From NCBI GenBank assembly GCA_026874595.1, contig CM049318.1:26688956-26752955 (forward strand): a DNA stretch of 64,000 bases, in the 5' to 3' direction. Positions within the stretch are counted from its first letter, which is position 1, and every line of letters begins with the position of its first letter. Shown here piece by piece: positions 37,410-50,801 of this stretch. The position numbers were made by a program, and so were the translations under genes. A model generated the notes under the pieces. The model saw only the letters and a list, made by a program, of their open reading frames with translations, was not told the DNA's origin and ran no database searches. This DNA is from Sipunculus nudus. Its lineage: Eukaryota > Annelida > Sipuncula > Golfingiida > Sipunculidae.

Positions 37410-38427
37410 ATCTTTGCATTTCATTTCTTACTATTATTTTCACTATCTAACTGTAAAGTTTAAAAAAAAAATACTATACCATGCTCTCTCCTCATCCTTT
37501 AGTGTATTCACTGATCCTCCGCTTATTTTTGCACAGGCATTCTACAAAGACTGAGATTTGAACAGTGTACAGCATCTCATGAATATTCAACTACGCACCA
37601 ACTAAATTAAGACTTGTCATTCTCTTTTTAACTGTCATTCTAATAAACATGCTTGACGATAACACATAAAAATAACCTCCTCTATTTTACATCAGAAATA
37701 CTACATCTGCAGATGAACAAATGTGCCACAGTTTTAGTAGTTGAATGTTTGATCGAGATTGCGTACTTCCAGGAATGTGAATAAAAGAATACGTAATGAG
37801 CATTTCGTAAAGATGACAATTAACCTCAGTTTCATGTTTGATCCCGTTTTAATGCCACTCAATTAATCGCTCAAATTCGAATATGATAATATCTATATAG
37901 CACCAAATGTAAAAAATGTTACTTCTGCTTATTTGGTCAAATCCGTATGGCGATCAAAAGAGTAGTGTACTCTTTCATTATATGCCAAAAGAACATTTTG
38001 GATTGACCGAGCAAGCAGACAACATAACATTTGATTAATCAGATATTGCATTTTTCTGTTATTCTGTCAAGACGACATAAAAATTCACATGTAATTCCAT
38101 TAGGCATTTTTCAACATCTGCAGATGAAGTTATTTGCAATATTTTAAAGTTGAAAATTTGACGAATATACCATATCCCAAGGGGGAATGAATCAAATATT
38201 GCGTAACTCTACTTTTAATTTAAATTTAACGTAAGCTATATTTTCTATTTTAAAATACTTCGAAAATGTTATAGTTAACCCGAAATAAGTAAGGGCATAG
38301 AATGAGAATCTGGCTTTTTTTTCATATACGCAACACTATCCAAAAAGAAGACCTTACTCTGTTGTACTCTTAGCCCATTCCTCAATTTATTAAACGGTTA
38401 CAGGTGAAACTGCAAAGAACGGCTCGA
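37410..38427 (+). repeat. Monomer m37, alpha with 17-bp deletion
   Basis: 1,018 bp. Same deletion (37,893/37,894) and CTGGC end as m33, without m33's private CATGCATG. Confidence 0.95.
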
Positions 38428-39463
38428 TTCTGTGCATTTCATTTCTTACTATTATTTTCACTATCTAAGTGTTAAGTTTAAAAAATTTACTATACCATGC
38501 TCTCTCCTCATCGTTTATTTATTCACTGATCCTCCGCTCATTATCGCACAGGTATTCTACAAAGACTGAGATTTGAACAGTGTACAGCTTCTCACGAATA
38601 TTCAACTACGCACCAACTAAATTAAGACTTGTCATTCCTTTTTTAAATGTCTTTCTAATAAACATGCTTGATGATATCACATAAAAATAAACTCCTCATT
38701 TTTACATCAGAAATACTACAACATCTGCAAATGAACAAATGTGCCACAGTTTTAGTACTTGAATATTTGATCGAGATTGCGTAATTCCTGGAGAGTGAAT
38801 AAAAGATTACGTAATGAGCATTTCGTAAACAGGAAAATTAAACTCAGTTTCATGTTTGATCCCGTTTTTCATGACACTCAAACAATCGCTCAAATTCGAA
38901 TATGTTCAAATCAGAGGAACCAAACAATCTATATTGAACCAAATGTAAAAAAAATGTTACTTCTGCTTATTTGGTCAAATCCGTATGGCGATCAAAAGAG
39001 TAGTGTACTCTTTCATTATGTGCCAAACGAACATATTGGATTGACCGAGCAAGCAGACAACATTACATTTGATTAATCAGATACATTATTTTTCTGATAT
39101 TCTGTCAAGACGACATTAAAATTCACAGTTTATTCCATCAGGCACTTTTTCAACATCTGCAGATGAAGTTATTTGCAATATTTTTAAGTTCAATATTTCA
39201 TGAATATACAATATCCCAAGGGGAAATAATCAGATATTGCGTAACTCTAATTTTAATTTTAAGTTTAATGTAAGCTATATTTTCTTTTTAAGATACTTCG
39301 AAAATGTTATAGTAAACTCGAAAAAAGTAAGGGCATAGAATGAGAATCTGTTTTATTTTATATACGCAACACTATCCAAAAAGAAGACCTTACTCTGTTA
39401 TACTCTTAGCCCATTCCTCAATTTATAAAAGGGTTCCAAGTGTAACTGCAAAGTAAGGCTCAA
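38428..39463 (+). repeat. Monomer m38, beta
   Basis: Beta with GCTTCTCACG, CTTGATGATATC, TTAAACTCAG, CAAACAATCG and ATATGTTCAAATC. These variants recur in the 5' half of m40. They remove stops, so a chance 99-codon frame opens here. Confidence 0.95.
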
Positions 39464-40481
39464 ATCTTTGCATTTCATTTCTTACTATTATTTTCACTAT
39501 CTAACTGTAAAGTTTAAAAAAAAAATACTATACCATGCTCTCTCCTCATCCTTTAGTGTATTCACTGATCCTCCGCTTATTTTTGCACAGGCATTCTACA
39601 AAGACTGAGATTTGAACAGTGTACAGCATCTCATGAATATTCAACTACGCACCAACTAAATTAAGACTTGTCATTCTCTTTTTAACTGTCATTCTAATAA
39701 ACATGCTTGACGATAACACATAAAAATAACCTCCTCTATTTTACATCAGAAATACTACATCTGCAGATGAACAAATGTGCCACAGTTTTAGTAGTTGAAT
39801 GTTTGATCGAGATTGCGTACTTCCAGGAATGTGAATAAAAGAATACGTAATGAGCATTTCGTAAAGATGACAAATAACCTCAGTTTCATGTTTGATCCCG
39901 TTTTAATGCCACTCAATTAATCGCTCAAATTCGAATATGATAATATCTATATAGCACCAAATGTAAAAAATGTTACTTCTGCTTATTTGGTCAAATCCGT
40001 ATGGCGATCAAAAGAGTAGTGTACTCTTTCATTATATGCCAAAAGAACATTTTGGATTGACCGAGCAAGCAGACAACATAACATTTGATTAATCAGATAT
40101 TGCATTTTTCTGTTATTCTGTCAAGACGACATAAAAATTCACATGTAATTCCATTAGGCATTTTTCAACATCTGCAGATGAAGTTATTTGCAATATTTTA
40201 AAGTTGAAAATTTGACGAATATACCATATCCCAAGGGGGAATGAATCAAATAATGCGTAACTCTACTTTTAATTTAAATTTAACGTAAGCTATATTTTCT
40301 ATTTTAAAATACTTCGAAAATGTTATAGTTAACCCGAAATAAGTAAGGGCATAGAATGAGAATCTGGCTTTTTTTTCATATACGCAACACTATCCAAAAA
40401 GAAGACCTTACTCTGTTGTACTCTTAGCCCATTCCTCAATTTATTAAACGGTTACAGGTGAAACTGCAAAGAACGGCTCGA
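39464..40481 (+). repeat. Monomer m39, alpha with 17-bp deletion
   Basis: 1,018 bp, deletion at 39,947/39,948, CTGGC end. Private ACAAATAACC and AATAATGCG. Confidence 0.95.
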
Positions 40482-41515
40482 TTCTGTGCATTTCATTTCT
40501 TACTATTATTTTCACTATCTAAGTGTTAAGTTTAAAAAATTTACTATACCATGCTCTCTCCTCATCGTTTATTTATTCACTGATCCTCCGCTCATTATCG
40601 CACAGGTATTCTACAAAGACTGAGATTTGAACAGTGTACAGCTTCTCACGAATATTCAACAACGCACCAACTAAATTAAGACTTGTCATTCCTTTTTTAA
40701 ATGTCTTTCTAATAAACATGCTTGATGATATCACATAAAAATAAACTCCTCATTTTTACATCAGAAATACTACAACATCTGCAAATGAACAAATGTGCCA
40801 CAGTTTTAGTACTTGAATATTTGATCGAGATTGCGTAATTCCTGGAGAGTGAATAAAAGATTACGTAATGAGCATTTCGTAAACAGGAAAATTAAACTCA
40901 GTTTCATGTTTGATCCCGTTTTTCATGACACTCAAACAATCGCTCAAATTCGAATATGTTCAAATCAGAGGAACCAAACAATCTATATTGAACCAAATGT
41001 AAAAAAAATGTTACTTCTGCTTATTTGGTCAAATCCGTATGGCGATCAAAAGAGTAGTGTACTCTTTCATTATATGCCAAAAGAACATATTGGATTGACC
41101 GAGCAAGCAGACAACATAACATTTGATTAATCAGATATTGCATTTTTCTGTTATTATGTTGAGACGACATAAAAATTCACATGTAATTCCATCAGGCATT
41201 TTTCAACATCTGCAGATGAAGTTATTTGCAATATTATAAAGTGGAAAATTTGACGAATATACCATATCCCAAGGGGGAATGAATCAAATATTGCGTAACT
41301 CTACTTTTAATTTAAATTTAACGTAAGCTATATTTTATATATTAAAATACTTCGAAATTGTTAGTTAACCCGAAATAAATAAGGACATAGAATGAGAATC
41401 CGGGTTTTTTTATATACGCAATACTATCCAAAAAGAAGGCACTACTCTGTTATACTCTTAGCCCATTCCTCAATTTATTAAACGGTTACAGGTGAAACTG
41501 CAAAGAACGGCTCAA
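40482..41515 (+). repeat. Monomer m40, beta-to-alpha recombinant
   Basis: The 5' half matches m38 (TTAAACTCAG, ATATGTTCAAATC) and the 3' half matches m34 (TTATTATGTTGAG). The switch lies between 40,995 and 41,073. Private CAACAACGC and GAAGGCACTAC. Confidence 0.93.
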
Positions 41516-42550
41516 ATCTGTGCATTTCATTTCTTACTATTATTTTCACTATCTAAGTGTTTAGTATAAAAAATTTACTATACCATGCTCTCTCCTCATC
41601 GTTTATTTATTCACTGATCCTCCGCTCGTTATCGCACAGGTATTCTACAAAGACTGAGATTTGAACAGTGTACAGCATCTCACGAATATTCAACTACGCA
41701 CCAACTAAATTAAGACTTGTCATTCCTATTTTAAATTTCTTTCTAATAAACATGCTTGACGATATCACATAAAAATAAACTCCTCATTTTTACATCAGAA
41801 ATACTACAACATCTGCAAATGAACAAATGTGCCACAGTTTTAGTAGTTGAATGTTTGATCGAGATTGCGTTATTCCTGGAGAGTGAATAATAGATTACGT
41901 AATGAGCATTTCGTAAACAGGAAAATTTACCTCAGTTTCATCTTTGATCCCGTTTTTCATGACACTCAAATAATCGCTCAAATTCGAATATGATCAAATC
42001 AGAGGAACCAAACAATCTATATTGAACCAAATGTAAAAAAAATGTTACTTCTGCTTATTTGGTCAAATCCGTATGGCGATCAAAAGAGTAGTGTACTCTT
42101 TCATTATGTGCCAAACGAACATATTGGATTGACCGAGCAAGCAGACAACATTACATTTGATTAATCAGATACATTATTTTTCTGATATTCTGTCAAGACG
42201 ACATTAAAATTCACATTTTATTTCATCAGGCATTTTTCAACATCTGCAGATGAAGTTATTTGCAATATTTTTAAGTTCAATATTTCATGAATATACAATA
42301 TCCCAAGGGGAAATAATCAAATATTGCGTAACTCTAATTTTAATTTTAAGTTTAACGTAAGCTATATTTTCTTTTTAAGATACTTCGAAAATGTTATAGT
42401 AAACTCGAAATAAGTAAGGGCATAGAATGAGAATCTGTTTTATTTTATATACGCAACACTATCCAAAAAGAAGACCTTACTCTGTTATACTCTTAGCCCA
42501 TTCCTCAATTTATTAAACGGTTACAGGTGAAACTGCAAAGAACGGCTCGA
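41516..42550 (+). repeat. Monomer m41, beta with alpha tail
   Basis: Counterpart of m35 with AAGTGTTTAGTATAAAA and TTATTTCATCAGG. It differs in GTTATTCCTGGAG, AAATTTACC and CATCTTTGATC. Confidence 0.93.
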
Positions 42551-43587
42551 TTCTGTGCATTTCATTTCTTACTATTATTTTCACTATCTAAGTGTTAAGT
42601 ATAAAAAATTTACTATACCATGCTCTCTCCTCATCGTTTATTTATTCACTGATCCTCCGCTCATTATCGCACAGGTATTCTACAAAGACTGAGATTTGAA
42701 CAGTGTACAGCATCTCACGAATATTCAACTACACACCAACTAAATTAAGACTTGTCATTCCTTTTTTAAATGTCTTTCTAATAAACATGCTTGACGATAT
42801 CACATAAAAATAAACTCCTCATTTTTACATCAGAAATACTACAACATCTGCAAATGAACAAATGTGCCACAGTTTTAGTAGTTGAATATTTGATCGAGAT
42901 TGCGTAATTCCTGGAGAGTGAATAAAAGATTACGTAATGAGCATTTCGTAAACAGGAAAATTAACCTCAGTTTCATGTTTGATCCCGTTTTTCATGACAC
43001 TCAAATAATCGCTCAAATTCGAATATGATCAAATCAGAGGAACCAAACAATCTATATTGAACCAAATGTAAAAAAAAATATTACTTCTGCTTATTTGGTC
43101 AAATCCGTATGGCGATCAAAAGAGTAGTTGACTCTTTCATTATGTGCCAAACGAACATATTGGATTGACCGAGCAAGCAGACAACATTACATTTGATTAA
43201 TCAGATACATTATTTTTCTGATATTCTGTCAAGACGACATTAAAATTCACAGTTTATTCCATCAGGCACTTTATCAACATCTGCAGATGAAGTTATTTGC
43301 AATATTTTTAAGTTCAATATTTCATGAATATACAATATCCCAAGGGGAAATAATCAGATATTGCGTAACTCTAATTTTAATTTTAAGTTTAATGTAAGCT
43401 ATATTTTCTTTTTAAGATACTTCGAAAATGTTATAGTAAACTCGAAAAAAGTAAGGGCATAGAATGAGAATCTGTTTTATTTTATATACGCAACACTATC
43501 CAAAAAGAAGACCTTACTCTGTTATACTCTTAGCCCATTCCTCAATTTATAAAAGGGTTCCAAGTGTAACTGCAAAGTAAGGCTCAA
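42551..43587 (+). repeat. Monomer m42, beta
   Basis: Counterpart of m36 with AATATTACTTCTGC and GTAGTTGACT. Private GGCACTTTATC. Confidence 0.95.
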
Positions 43588-44600
43588 ATCTTTGCATTTC
43601 ATTTCTTACTATTATTTTCACTATCTAACTGTAAAGTTTAAAAAAAAATACTATACCATGCTCTCTCCTCATCCTTTAGTGTATTCACTGATCCTCCGCT
43701 TATTTTTGCACAGGCATTCTACAAAGACTGAGATTTGATGAGTGTACAGCATCTCATGAATATTCAACTACGCACCAACTAAATTAAGACTTGTCATTCT
43801 CTTTTTAACTGTCATTCTAATAAACATGCTTGACGATAACACAAAAAAATAACCTCCTCTATTTTACATCAGAAATACTACATCTGCAGATGAACAAATG
43901 TGCCACAGTTTTAGTAGTTGAATGTTTGATCGAGATTGCGTACTTCCAGGAATGTGAATGAAAGAATACGTAATGAGCATTTCGTAAAGATGACAATTAA
44001 CCTCAGTTTCATGTTTGATCCCGTTTTAATGCCACTCAATTAATCGCTCAAATTCGAATATGATAATATCTATATAGCACCAAATGTAAAAAATGTGACT
44101 TCTGCTTATTTGGTCAAATCCGTATGGCGATCAAAAGAGTAGTGTACTCTTTCATTATATGCCAAAAGAACATATTGGATTGACCGAGCAAGCAGACAAC
44201 ATAACATTTTATTAATCAGATATTGCATTTTTCTGTTATTCTGTCAAGACGACATAAAAATTCACATGTAATTCCATTAGGCATTTTTCAACATCTGCAG
44301 ATGAAGTTATTTGCAATATTTTAAAGTTGAAAATTTGACGAATATACCATATCCCAAGGGGGAATGAATCAAATATTGCGTAACTCTACTTTTAATTTAA
44401 ATTTAACGTAAGCTATATTTTCTATTTTAAAATACTTCGAAATTGTTAGTTAACCCGAAATAAGTAAGGACATAGAATGAGAATCCGGGTTTTTTTATAT
44501 ACGCAATACTATCCAAAAAGAAGGCCCTACTCTGTTATACTCTTAGCCCATTCCTCAATTTATTAAACGGTTACAGGTGAAACTGCAAAGAACGGCTCAA
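43588..44600 (+). repeat. Monomer m43, alpha with 17-bp deletion
   Basis: 1,013 bp. Deletion at 44,070/44,071. Private TTTGATGAGTGTAC, CACAAAAAAATAAC and GTGAATGAAAG. It ends with the CCGGG-type tail, unlike m33, m37 and m39. Confidence 0.95.
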
Positions 44601-45634
44601 ATCTGTGCATTTCATTTCTTACTATTATTTTCACCATCTAAGTGTTAAGTTTAAAAAATTTACTATACCATGCTCTCTCCTCATCGTTTATTTATTCACT
44701 GATCCTCCGCTCATTATCGCACAGGTATTCTACAAAGACTGAGATTTGAACAGTGTACAGCATCTCACGAATATTCAACTACGCACCAACTAAATTAAAC
44801 TTGTCATTCCTATTTTAAATGTCTTTCTAATAAACATGCTTGAGGATATCACATAAAAATAAACTCCTCATTTTTACATCAGAAATACTACAACATCTGC
44901 AAATGAACAAATGTGCCACAGTTTTAGTAGTTGAATGTTTGATCGAGATTGCGTAATTCCTGGAGAGTGAATAATAGATTACGTAATGAGCATTTCGTAA
45001 ACAGGAAAATTAACCTCAGTTTCATGTTTGATCCCGTTTTTCATGACACTCAAATAATCGCTCAAATTCGAATATGATCAAATCAGAGGAACCAAACAAT
45101 CTATATTGAACCAAATGTAAAAAAAATGTTACTTCTGCTTATTTGGTCAAATCCGTATGGCGATCAAAAGAGTAGTGTACTCTTTCATTATGTGCCAAAC
45201 GAACATATTGGATTGACCGAGCAAGCAGACAACATTACATTTGATTAATCAGATACATTATTTTTCTGATATTCTGTCAAGACGACATTAAAATTTACAG
45301 TTTATTCCATCAGGCATTTTTCAACATCTGCAGTTGAAGTTATTTGCAATATTTTTAAGTTCAATATTTCATGAATATACAATATCCCAAGGGGAAATAA
45401 TCAAATATTGCGTAACTCTAATTTTAATTTTAAGTTTAATGTAAGCTATATTTTCTTTTTAAGATACTTCGAAAATGTTATAGTAAACTCGAAATAAGTA
45501 AGGGCATAGAATGAGAATCTGTTTTATTTTATATACGCAACACTATCCAAAAAGAAGACCTTACTCTGTTATACTCTTAGCCCATTCCTCAATTTATAAA
45601 AGGGTTCCAAGTGTAACTGCAAAGTAAGGCTCAA
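44601..45634 (+). repeat. Monomer m44, beta
   Basis: Beta. Private TTTTCACCATC, AATTAAACTTG, CTTGAGGATATC and CTGCAGTTGAAG; the last breaks the second PstI palindrome of this copy. Confidence 0.95.
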
Positions 45635-46666
45635 ATCTTTGCATTTCATTTCTTACTATTATTTTTACTATCTAACTGTAAAGTTTAAAAAAAAATTACT
45701 ATACCATGCTCTCTCCTCATCCTTTAGTGTATTCACTGATCCTCCGCTTATTTTTGCACAGGCATTCTACAAAGACTGAGATTTGAACAGTGTACAGCAT
45801 CTCATGAATATTCAACTACGCACCAACTAAATTAAGACTTGTCATTCTCTTTTTAACTGTCATTCTAATAAACATGCTTGATGATAACACATAAAAATAA
45901 CCTCCTCTTTTTCACATCAGAAATACTACATCTGCAGATGAACAAATGTGCCACAGTTTTAGTAGTTGAATGTTTGATCGAGATTGCGTACTTCCAGGAA
46001 TGTGAATAAAAGAATACGTAATAAGCATTTCGTAAAGATGACAATTAACCTCAGTTTCATGTTTGATCCCGTTTTAATGCCACTCAATTAATCGCTCAAA
46101 TTCGAATATGATAATATCAGAAGATCCAAACCATCTATATAGCACCAAATGTAAAAAATGTTACTTCTGCTTATTTGGTCAAATCCGTATGGCGATCAAA
46201 AGAGTAGTGTACTCTTTCATTATATGCCAAAAGAACATATTGGATTGACCGAGCAAGCAGACAACATAACATTTGATTAATCAGATATTGCATTTTTCTG
46301 TTATTCTGTCAAGACGACATAAAAGTTCACATGTAATTCCATTAGGCATTTTTCAACATCTGCAGATGAAGTTATTTGCAATATTTTAAAGTGGAAAATT
46401 TGACGAATATACCATATTCCAAGTGGAAATGAATCAAATATTGCGTAACTCTACTTTTAATTTAAATTTAACGTAAGCTATATTTTATATTTTAAAATAC
46501 TTCGAAATTGTTAGTTAACCCGAAATAAGTAAGGACATAGAAGGAGAATCCGGGTTTTTTTTATATACGCAACACTATCCAAAAAGAAGGCCTTACTCTG
46601 TTATACTCTTAGCCCATTCCTCAATTTATTAAACGGTTACAGGTGAAACTGCAAAGAACGGCTCAA
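45635..46666 (+). repeat. Monomer m45, alpha
   Basis: Alpha. Private ATTTTTACTATC, GTAATAAGCATTT, TTTTTCACATCAG, AAAAGTTCAC, AAGTGGAAATG and GAAGGAGAATCCGGG. Confidence 0.95.
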
Positions 46667-47702
46667 ATCTTTGCATTTCATTTCTTACTATTATTTTCAC
46701 TATCTAACTGTAAAGTTTAAAAAAAAATTACTATACCATGCTCTCTCCTCATCCTTTAGTGTATTCACTGATCCTCCGCTTATTTTTGCACAGGCATTCT
46801 ACAAAGACTCAGATTTGAACAGTGTACAGCATCTCATGAATATTCAACTACGCACCAACTAAATTAAGACTTGTCATTCTCTTTTTAACTGTCATTCTAA
46901 TAAACATGCTTGACGATAACACATAAAAATAACCTCCTCTTTTTCACATCAGAAATACTACATCTGCAGATGAACAAATGTGCCACAGTTTTAGTAGTTG
47001 AATGTTTGATCGAGATTGCGTAATTCCTGGAGAGTGAATAATAGATTACGCAATGAGCATTTCGTAAACAGGAAAATTAATCTCAGTTTCATGTTTGATC
47101 CCGTTTTTCTTGACACTCAAATAATCGCTCAAATTCGTTTATGATCAAATCAGAGGAACCAAACAATCTATATTGAACCAAATGTAAAAAAAAATGTTAC
47201 TTCTGCTTATTTGGTCAAATCCGTATGGCGATCAAAAGAGTAGTGTACTCTTTCATTATGTGCCAAACGAACATATTGGATTGACCGAGCAAGCAGACAA
47301 CATTACATTTGATTAATCAGATACATTATTTTTCTGATATTCTGTCAAGACGACATTAAAATTCACAGTTTATTCCATCAGGCATTTTTCAACATCTGCA
47401 GATGAAGTTATTTGCAATATTTTTAAGTTCAATATTTCATGAATATACAATATCCCAAGGGGAAATAATCAAATATTGCGTAACTCTAATTTTAATTTTA
47501 AGTTTAATGTAAGCTATATTTTCTTTTTAAGATACTTCGAAAATATTATAGTAAACTCGAAATAAGTAAGGGCATAGAATGAGAATCTGTTTTATTTTAT
47601 ATACGCAACACTATCCAAAAAGAAGACCTTACTCTGTTGTACTCTTAGCCCATTCCTCAATTTATTAAACGCTTACAGGTGAAACTGCAAAGAACGGCTC
47701 GA
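46667..47702 (+). repeat. Monomer m46, alpha-to-beta recombinant with alpha tail
   Basis: Alpha through the first PstI palindrome, beta from 47,023 (AATTCCTGG), then the alpha tail ATTAAACGCTTACAGG. Private GACTCAGATTTG, GATTACGCAATG, TTTTTCTTGACAC and TTCGTTTATG. Confidence 0.92.
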
Positions 47703-48731
47703 TTCTGTGCATTTCATTTCTTACTATTATTTTCACTATCTAAGTGTTAAGTTTAAAAAAATTTACTATACCATGCTCTCTCCTCATCGTTTATTTATTC
47801 ACTGATCCTCCGCTCATTATCGCACAGGTATTCTACAAAGACTGAGATTTGAACAGTGTACAGCATCTCAGGAATATTCAACTACGCACCAACTAAATTA
47901 AGACTTGTCATTCTCTTTTTAACTGTCATTCTAATAAACATGCTTGACGATAACACATAAAAATAACCTCCTCTTTTTCACCTCAGAAATACTACATCTG
48001 CAGATGAACAAATGTGCCACAGTTTTAGTAGCTGAATGTTTGATCGAGATTGCGTACTTCCAGGAATGTGAATAAAAGAATACGTAATGAGCATTTCGTA
48101 AAGATGACAATTAACCTCAGTTTCATGTTTGATCCCGTTTTAATGCCACTCAATTAATCGCTCAAATTCGAATATGATAATATCAGAAGATCCAAACCAT
48201 CTATATAGCACCAAATGTAAAAAATGTGACTTCTGCTTATTTGGTCAAATCCGTATGGCGATCAAAAGAGTAGTGTACTCTTTCATTATATGCCAAAAGA
48301 ACATATTGGATTGACCGAGCAAGCAGACAACATAACATTTTATTAATCAGATATTGCATTTTTCTGTTATTCTGTCAAGACGACATAAAAATTCACATGT
48401 AATTCCATTAGGCATTTTTCAACATCTGCAGATGAAGTTATTTGCAATATTTTAAAGTTGAAAATTTGACGAATATACCATATCCCAAGGGGGAATGAAT
48501 CAAATATTGCGTAACTCTACTTTTAATTTAAATTTAACGTAAGCTATATTTTATATTTTAAAATACTTCGAAATTGTTAGTTAACCCGAAATAAGTAAGG
48601 ACATAGAATGAGAATCCGGGTTTTTTTATATACGCAACACTATCCAAAAAGAAGGCCTTACTCTGTTATACTCTTAGCCCATTCCTCAATTTATTAAACG
48701 GTTACAGGTGAAACTGCAAAGAACGGCTCAA
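47703..48731 (+). repeat. Monomer m47, beta-to-alpha recombinant
   Basis: Beta to about 47,870, then alpha from about 47,912. TCAGGAAT and the switch position resemble m5, but it stays alpha to the end. Private TTTTTCACCTCAG and TAGTAGCTGAATG. Confidence 0.92.
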
Positions 48732-49766
48732 ATCTGTGCATTTCATTTCTTACTATTATTTTCACTATCTAAGTGTTTAGTATAAAAAATTTACTATACC
48801 ATGCTCTCTCCTCATCGTTTATTTATTCACTGATCCTCCGCTCGTTATCGCACAGGTATTCTACAAAGACTGAGATTTGAACAGTGTACAGCATCTCACG
48901 AATATTCAACTACGCACCAACTAAATTAAGACTTGTCATTCCTATTTTAAATTTCTTTCTAATAAACATGCTTGACGATATCACATAAAAATAAACTCCT
49001 CATTTTTACATCAGAAATACTACAACATCTGCAAATGAACAAATGTGCCACAGTTTTAGTAGTTGAATGTTTGATGGAGATTGCGTTATTCCTGGAGAGT
49101 GAATAATAGATTACGTAATGAGCATTTCGTAAACAGGAAAATTAACCTCAGTTTCATGTTTGATCCCGTTTTTCATGACACTCAAATAATCGCTCAAATT
49201 CGAATATGATCAAATCAGAGGAACCAAACAATCTATATTGAACCAAATGTAAAAAAAATGTTACTTCTGCTTATTTGGTCAAATCCGTATGGCGATCAAA
49301 AGAGTAGTGTACTCTTTCATTATGTGCCAAACGAACATATTGGATTGACCGAGCAAGCAGACAACATTACATTTGATTAATCAGATACATTATTTTTCTG
49401 ATATTCTGTCAAGACGACATTAAAATTCACATTTTATTTCATCAGGCATTTTTCAACATCTGCAGATGAAGTTATTTCCAATATTTTTAAGTTCAATATT
49501 TCATGAATATACAATATCCCAAGGGGAAATAATCAAATATTGCGTAACTCTAATTTTAATTTTAAGTTTAATGTAAGCTATATTTTCTTTTTAAGATACT
49601 TCGAAAATGTTATAGTAAACTCGAAATAAGTAAGGGCATAGAATGAGAATCTGTTTTATTTTATATACGCAACACTATCCAAAAAGAAGACCTTATTCTG
49701 TTATACTCTTAGCCCATTCCTCAATTTATAAAAGGGTTCCAAGTGTAACTGCAAAGTAAGGCTCAA
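48732..49766 (+). repeat. Monomer m48, beta
   Basis: Beta with AAGTGTTTAGTATAAAA and TTATTTCATCAGG, relating it to m35 and m41. Private TTGATGGAG, TTATTTCCAATA and CCTTATTCTG. It has a genuine beta tail. Confidence 0.95.
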
Positions 49767-50801
49767 ATCTTTGCATTTCATTTCTTACTATTATTTTCAC
49801 TATCTAACTGTAAAGTTTAAAAAAAAATTACTATACCATGCTCTCTCCTCATCCTTTAGTGTATTCACTGATCCTCCGCTTATTTTTGCACAGGCATTCT
49901 ACAAAGACTGAGATTTGAACAGTGTACAGCATCTCATGAATATTCAACTACGCACCAACTAAATTAAGACTTGTCATTCTCTTTTTAACTGTCATTCTAA
50001 TAAACATGCTTGACGATAACACATAAAAATAACCTCCTCTTTTTTACATCAGAAATACTACATCTGCAGATGAACAAATGTGCCACAGTTTTAGTAGTTG
50101 AATGTTTGATCGAGATTGCGTACTTCCAGGAATGTGAATAAAAGAATACGTAATGAGCATTTCGTAAAGATGACAATTAACCTCAGTTTCATGTTTGATC
50201 CCGTTTTAATGCCACTCAATTAATCGCTCAAATTCGAATATGATAATATCAGAAGATCCAAACCATCTATATAGCACCAAATGTAAAAAATGTTACTTCT
50301 GCTTATTTGGTCAAATCCGTATGGCGATCAAAAGAGTAGTGTACTCTTTCATTATATGCCAAAAAAACATATTGGATTGACCGAGCAAGCAGACAACATA
50401 ACATTTGATTAATCAGATATTGCATTTTTCTGTTATTCTGTCAAGACGACATAAAAATTCACATGTAATTCCATTAGGCATTTTTCAACATCTGCAGATG
50501 AAGTTATTTGCAATATTTTAAAGTTGAAAATTTGACGAATATACCATATTCCAAGGGGGAATGAATCAAATATTGCGTAACTCTACTTTTAATTTAAATT
50601 TAACGTAAGCTATATTTTCTATTTTAAAATACTTCGAAAATGTTATAGTTAACCCGAAATAAGTAAGGGCATAGAATGAGAATCTGTTTTTTTTTTCATA
50701 TACGCAACACTATCCAAAAAGAAGACCTTACTCTGTTGTACTCTTAGCCCATTCCTCAATTTATTAAACGGTTACAGGTGAAACTGCAAAGAACGGCTCG
50801 A
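49767..50801 (+). repeat. Monomer m49, alpha
   Basis: Alpha with the GGGCATAG and CTG plus T-run end. Private TGCCAAAAAAAC and CCATATTCC. Confidence 0.95.

Larger units (their letters stand above)
33285..39463 (+). repeat. Six-monomer higher-order repeat, copy 1
   Basis: Monomers m33-m38 run as deletion-marked alpha, beta/alpha recombinant, beta with alpha tail, beta, deletion-marked alpha, beta. m33-m37 recur as m39-m43 at offsets of 6,178-6,179 bp. The sixth member does not match well: m38 has its own variants and m44 is a different beta. Confidence 0.85.
39464..44600 (+). repeat. Six-monomer higher-order repeat, copy 2 (five monomers)
   Basis: m39-m43 match m33-m37 in order, recombination breakpoints and private variants: TTATTATGTTGAG in m34/m40, TATTTCATCAGG in m35/m41, GTAGTTGACT in m36/m42. 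m43 departs from m37 in its last ~200 bp, where it has the CCGGG-type alpha end. m37-m38 and m39-m40 are also close duplicates at 2,054 bp. Confidence 0.83.

Noticed and set aside
38777-39076. 99-codon open frame on the + strand, repeated at 40,831-41,130 with two amino-acid changes
   Set aside because: It exists only because the m38/m40 subtype lost a few stops; the equivalent segment of other monomers is interrupted. The frame runs across known alpha/beta indel sites and its product resembles no protein I know. Not a gene.
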